Part shown: piece after piece, positions 5,398-6,878 of the stretch
How the letters are laid out: every line of letters begins with the position of its first letter
Position numbering within the stretch: position 1 is the first letter of the stretch
Source: Actinomycetota bacterium
GTDB lineage: Bacteria; Actinomycetota; Acidimicrobiia; Spongiisociales; UBA11373
Reading direction: 5' to 3'
DNA length: 6,878 nucleotides
Assembly (NCBI GenBank): GCA_003486285.1
Contig: DNGH01000060.1
Location: 1 to 6,878, forward strand
Program-made: the position numbers and the translations under genes
The notes under the pieces: generated by a model
What the model was told of the DNA's origin: nothing
Databases searched by the model: none
What the model saw: the letters and a program-made list of their open reading frames with translations, nothing else

Positions 5398-5670
5398 ATG
5401 CCCGGGTTCATAGCAACCAGTGCCATCCTTCTCGGGTTCGGGTTCTTCGTGCTCGTGCTCTGGGCGGCGAATTCGAGGAGGGCCGGTGAGCGCGGTTGGG
5501 TCTACAACCGCTACAACCCGCGGCCGCGGGGAACTGGCACCCTCGGCCTGCTCGAGTCGATCTACCAACCCTCCATCGAGCACGTCATCGAGGAGCGGTC
5601 GTCGCAGAAGGCCCGCGGCGACCAGGCGAAGTCCGGCGACAAGCCCCTGCCCGGTGCAGCCGACCGCTGA
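5398..5670 (+). CDS. Small single-pass membrane protein of unknown function
   Basis: A 90-residue protein from the ATG at 5398. Residues ~3-23 (GFIATSAILLGFGFFVLVLWA) form one clear transmembrane helix, followed by NSRRAGER, whose positive charges suggest a cytoplasmic C-terminus. The tail contains WVYNRYNPRPRG (about 32-43), LLESIYQPSIEHVIEER (about 48-64) and a charged, probably flexible end (QAKSGDKPLPGAADR). I do not recognise a family. The frame is open further upstream, with a GTG at 5329 inside the cyclase gene, but residues added there (rich in Pro/Glu) look less like a natural start. ATG 5398 places the helix right at the N-terminus. No good Shine-Dalgarno or TAnnnT box is visible, so the start and expression are uncertain. 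It lies 53 bases after the cyclase stop and converges on the transketolase-like gene, leaving 24 bases between the two stops. Confidence 0.6.
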   Translation: MPGFIATSAILLGFGFFVLVLWAANSRRAGERGWVYNRYNPRPRGTGTLGLLESIYQPSIEHVIEERSSQKARGDQAKSGDKPLPGAADR

Positions 5671-5689
5671 AGGCTGACCGCTCAAGGCT
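5662..5689 (+). repeat. 14-bp tandem repeat across the stop codon of the small membrane protein
   Basis: GACCGCTGAAGGCT (5662-5675) is followed directly by GACCGCTCAAGGCT (5676-5689). The copies differ at one base, which is the middle base of the TGA stop codon in copy one (TCA in copy two). This looks like a recent slippage duplication at the 3' end of the gene. Confidence 0.75.
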
Positions 5690-5690
5690 C

Positions 5691-5705
5691 GGAGCTACTT
5701 GCTCC
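5691..5705. terminator. Weak candidate hairpin between convergent genes
   Basis: GGAGC-TACTT-GCTCC is a perfect 5-bp stem with a 5-base loop, lying between the convergent small membrane protein gene and the transketolase-like gene and covering the latter's stop codon. No U-rich tail follows on either strand, so it is a poor intrinsic terminator. It is listed because nothing else in the gap could end transcription. Confidence 0.2.
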
Positions 5706-6878
5706 CCAGAAACGCCTTGATCCCGGCGAGTTGTCCCTCGCCATCGAGTCCGGCCTCGTGGACCACCATCGCCCCGGTGCCGCTACCCAGGTAGTGGCCC
5801 TGGCGGAACGGGTACAGCGTGTGGGCCCGCCCCCGGTCGCTGCGAATCCAGCGGTACATGGTGGGCAGGGTGAACCCGGTGATCCCCATCGCCGTCTGCG
5901 CCGTCGCCTCGGGGAACACCGCGTTGCGCTCCTCCAGGGTCAAGGCATCGAACAACTCGACGCTCGTGACCAGGAAGACATCGAGATCGATCCCGGCCTC
6001 GGCCAGGAGCGGCATCGTCTCCAGGACGAAGGCATAGGTCACCTCGGAACCTTGCAGGACGAGCGCGCCATCGGCCTTGCCTGCGGCCGACCGCAGCCTG
6101 TACAGGCCCCGCGCCGCCGTGGTGGCGGGCGCCAGACCGAGGGCGACGCGATCGGGGACCTTCTCGTTGGGCCGGGTGACGTACGGGACGATCACCGAGG
6201 GACGCGCCCGGAGTGCCGCCGCCAGCAACGGCCACACCTCTGTCGGCTCCCAGGGGGTGAGCGTGATCGCCGCACCGCTCACGAAGTTCTCCTGCATCAA
6301 CTGCAGCGACTGCGGGTCGGCGTGGGTGGGGCCATCCTCGCCGGTCTTCATCCCGGCATGGCCGCCGACGAGGATCACGGGGTGGCGCGGACCCGGGTCG
6401 GTGTGCTGGCGCATCTCGTCGCTGATGGCGTGCACCCGCACCGCGATGTGCCCCAGCGGAACGATGAACGCCCCATATGAGGCTCCGGCGCCGACGTGGT
6501 GGCAGAATCCGGAGACCCCGGTCATCACCGCCATGAGACCGTCCTCGCAGATCCCGAACGGCATGGTGCGCGAGCCCGGGTTGTCGGTCCGCTGGTAGAA
6601 GCCCTTGGGGAAGTCGGCCGCGGCCGAATCGATTGCCGTGGAGCCGAGCAGGTCGGCGGCGGCGATGAGCACTCCCCCGGCCGACACCCGATTGAGATGT
6701 CCCATGACCTTGCCCAGCTGCTGGCGCAAGGCGATGGAGTCGCCCGGGGCGAGCTCCAGGCCGGAAGGGACGGTGGCGGGATCGAGACCGAGGTAGATCT
6801 TCTCGATGTCGGGGGCCCCGGAACGGGGCCGGCGGGCCCTGCGATCGAGACGCTGCCCGGCCGCCGCCACCGCCGCGG
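5695..6878 (-). CDS. Transketolase-like protein, pyrimidine-binding and C-terminal domains (5' part beyond the window)
   Basis: The frame is open from the right edge to TAG at 5695-5697, so about 393 residues are visible and the gene starts outside the window. Numbering from the in-frame GTG at 6870, residues ~60-235 are the thiamine-diphosphate pyrimidine domain and ~255-391 the C-terminal transketolase domain. Visible counterparts of catalytic residues: E109 in FGICEDGL (the Glu that activates the cofactor), H171 in GGHAGMKTGEDGPTH, with D179 and H183 in its conserved GEDGPTH end. Transketolases move two-carbon units between sugar phosphates in the pentose phosphate or related pathways. The text around E109 (SRTMPFGICEDGLMAV) and the C-terminal strand (GTGAMVVHEAGLDGEG) differ from housekeeping Tkt, so this is likely a divergent paralogue with unknown substrates. 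The N-terminal cofactor-diphosphate domain is not visible; it could be in the same polypeptide upstream, as expected for full-length transketolase. It ends 24 bases from the convergent small membrane protein. Confidence 0.85.
   Translation of the reverse strand, partial: AAVAAAGQRLDRRARRPRSGAPDIEKIYLGLDPATVPSGLELAPGDSIALRQQLGKVMGHLNRVSAGGVLIAAADLLGSTAIDSAAADFPKGFYQRTDNPGSRTMPFGICEDGLMAVMTGVSGFCHHVGAGASYGAFIVPLGHIAVRVHAISDEMRQHTDPGPRHPVILVGGHAGMKTGEDGPTHADPQSLQLMQENFVSGAAITLTPWEPTEVWPLLAAALRARPSVIVPYVTRPNEKVPDRVALGLAPATTAARGLYRLRSAAGKADGALVLQGSEVTYAFVLETMPLLAEAGIDLDVFLVTSVELFDALTLEERNAVFPEATAQTAMGITGFTLPTMYRWIRSDRGRAHTLYPFRQGHYLGSGTGAMVVHEAGLDGEGQLAGIKAFLGSK

Noticed and set aside
5517..5530. 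14-bp perfect palindrome CCCGCGGCCGCGGG in the small membrane protein gene
   Set aside because: It is made only of G and C and encodes Pro-Arg-Pro-Arg-Gly codons; such palindromes are expected by chance in GC-rich DNA.
1..6878. Mobile element, phage, CRISPR array, tRNA, rRNA or riboswitch
   Set aside because: No transposase or integrase motifs, no spaced direct repeats, no tRNA-like cloverleaf and no rRNA-like stretches were seen. The window reads as ordinary chromosomal gene content.

Overview
This is a GC-rich bacterial window with tightly packed genes. Strong G/C bias at third codon positions, TAnnnT -10-like boxes placed just before two ATG starts, and the mix of families (a fused alpha/beta-hydrolase/cyclase, a two-domain GNAT, DUF4342) suggest an actinomycete-type chromosome, possibly an uncultured Acidimicrobiia-like lineage. 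A Chloroflexota-type host cannot be excluded. No tRNA, rRNA, CRISPR array, transposase or phage gene was seen, and no gene-free stretch exceeds about 90 bases.

Layout from left to right: (1) the 3' part of a signalling protein with a TolB-like segment and TPR repeats (+, enters from the left edge); (2) a 4-hydroxybutyryl-CoA dehydratase/vinylacetyl-CoA delta-isomerase family enzyme (-), whose stop overlaps the TPR gene's stop tail to tail by 11 bases; (3) an 88-base divergent promoter region; (4) a small DUF4342 membrane-associated protein (+) followed by (5) a two-domain GNAT acetyltransferase (+), apparently coupled to it through a four-base overlap that would require a rare AUA start; (6) an alpha/beta-hydrolase-fold domain fused to a class III adenylate cyclase (+), whose hydrolase catalytic residues look lost; (7) a small single-pass membrane protein of unknown function (+); (8) the C-terminal two domains of an unusual transketolase-like enzyme (-), which runs off the right edge.

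The genes do not form one recognisable pathway. DUF4342-GNAT looks like a two-gene unit. The two metabolic enzymes (4HB-CoA dehydratase family and transketolase-like) are on the minus strand and separated by the plus-strand block. The cyclase fusion suggests cAMP signalling, and the TPR protein belongs to an architecture that often, but not always, carries a cyclase domain. I see no convincing new multi-gene system. The most interesting points are the non-canonical GNAT start, the degenerate hydrolase domain used with a cyclase, the matching near-leaderless promoters, and the cluster-ligand spacing in the dehydratase.
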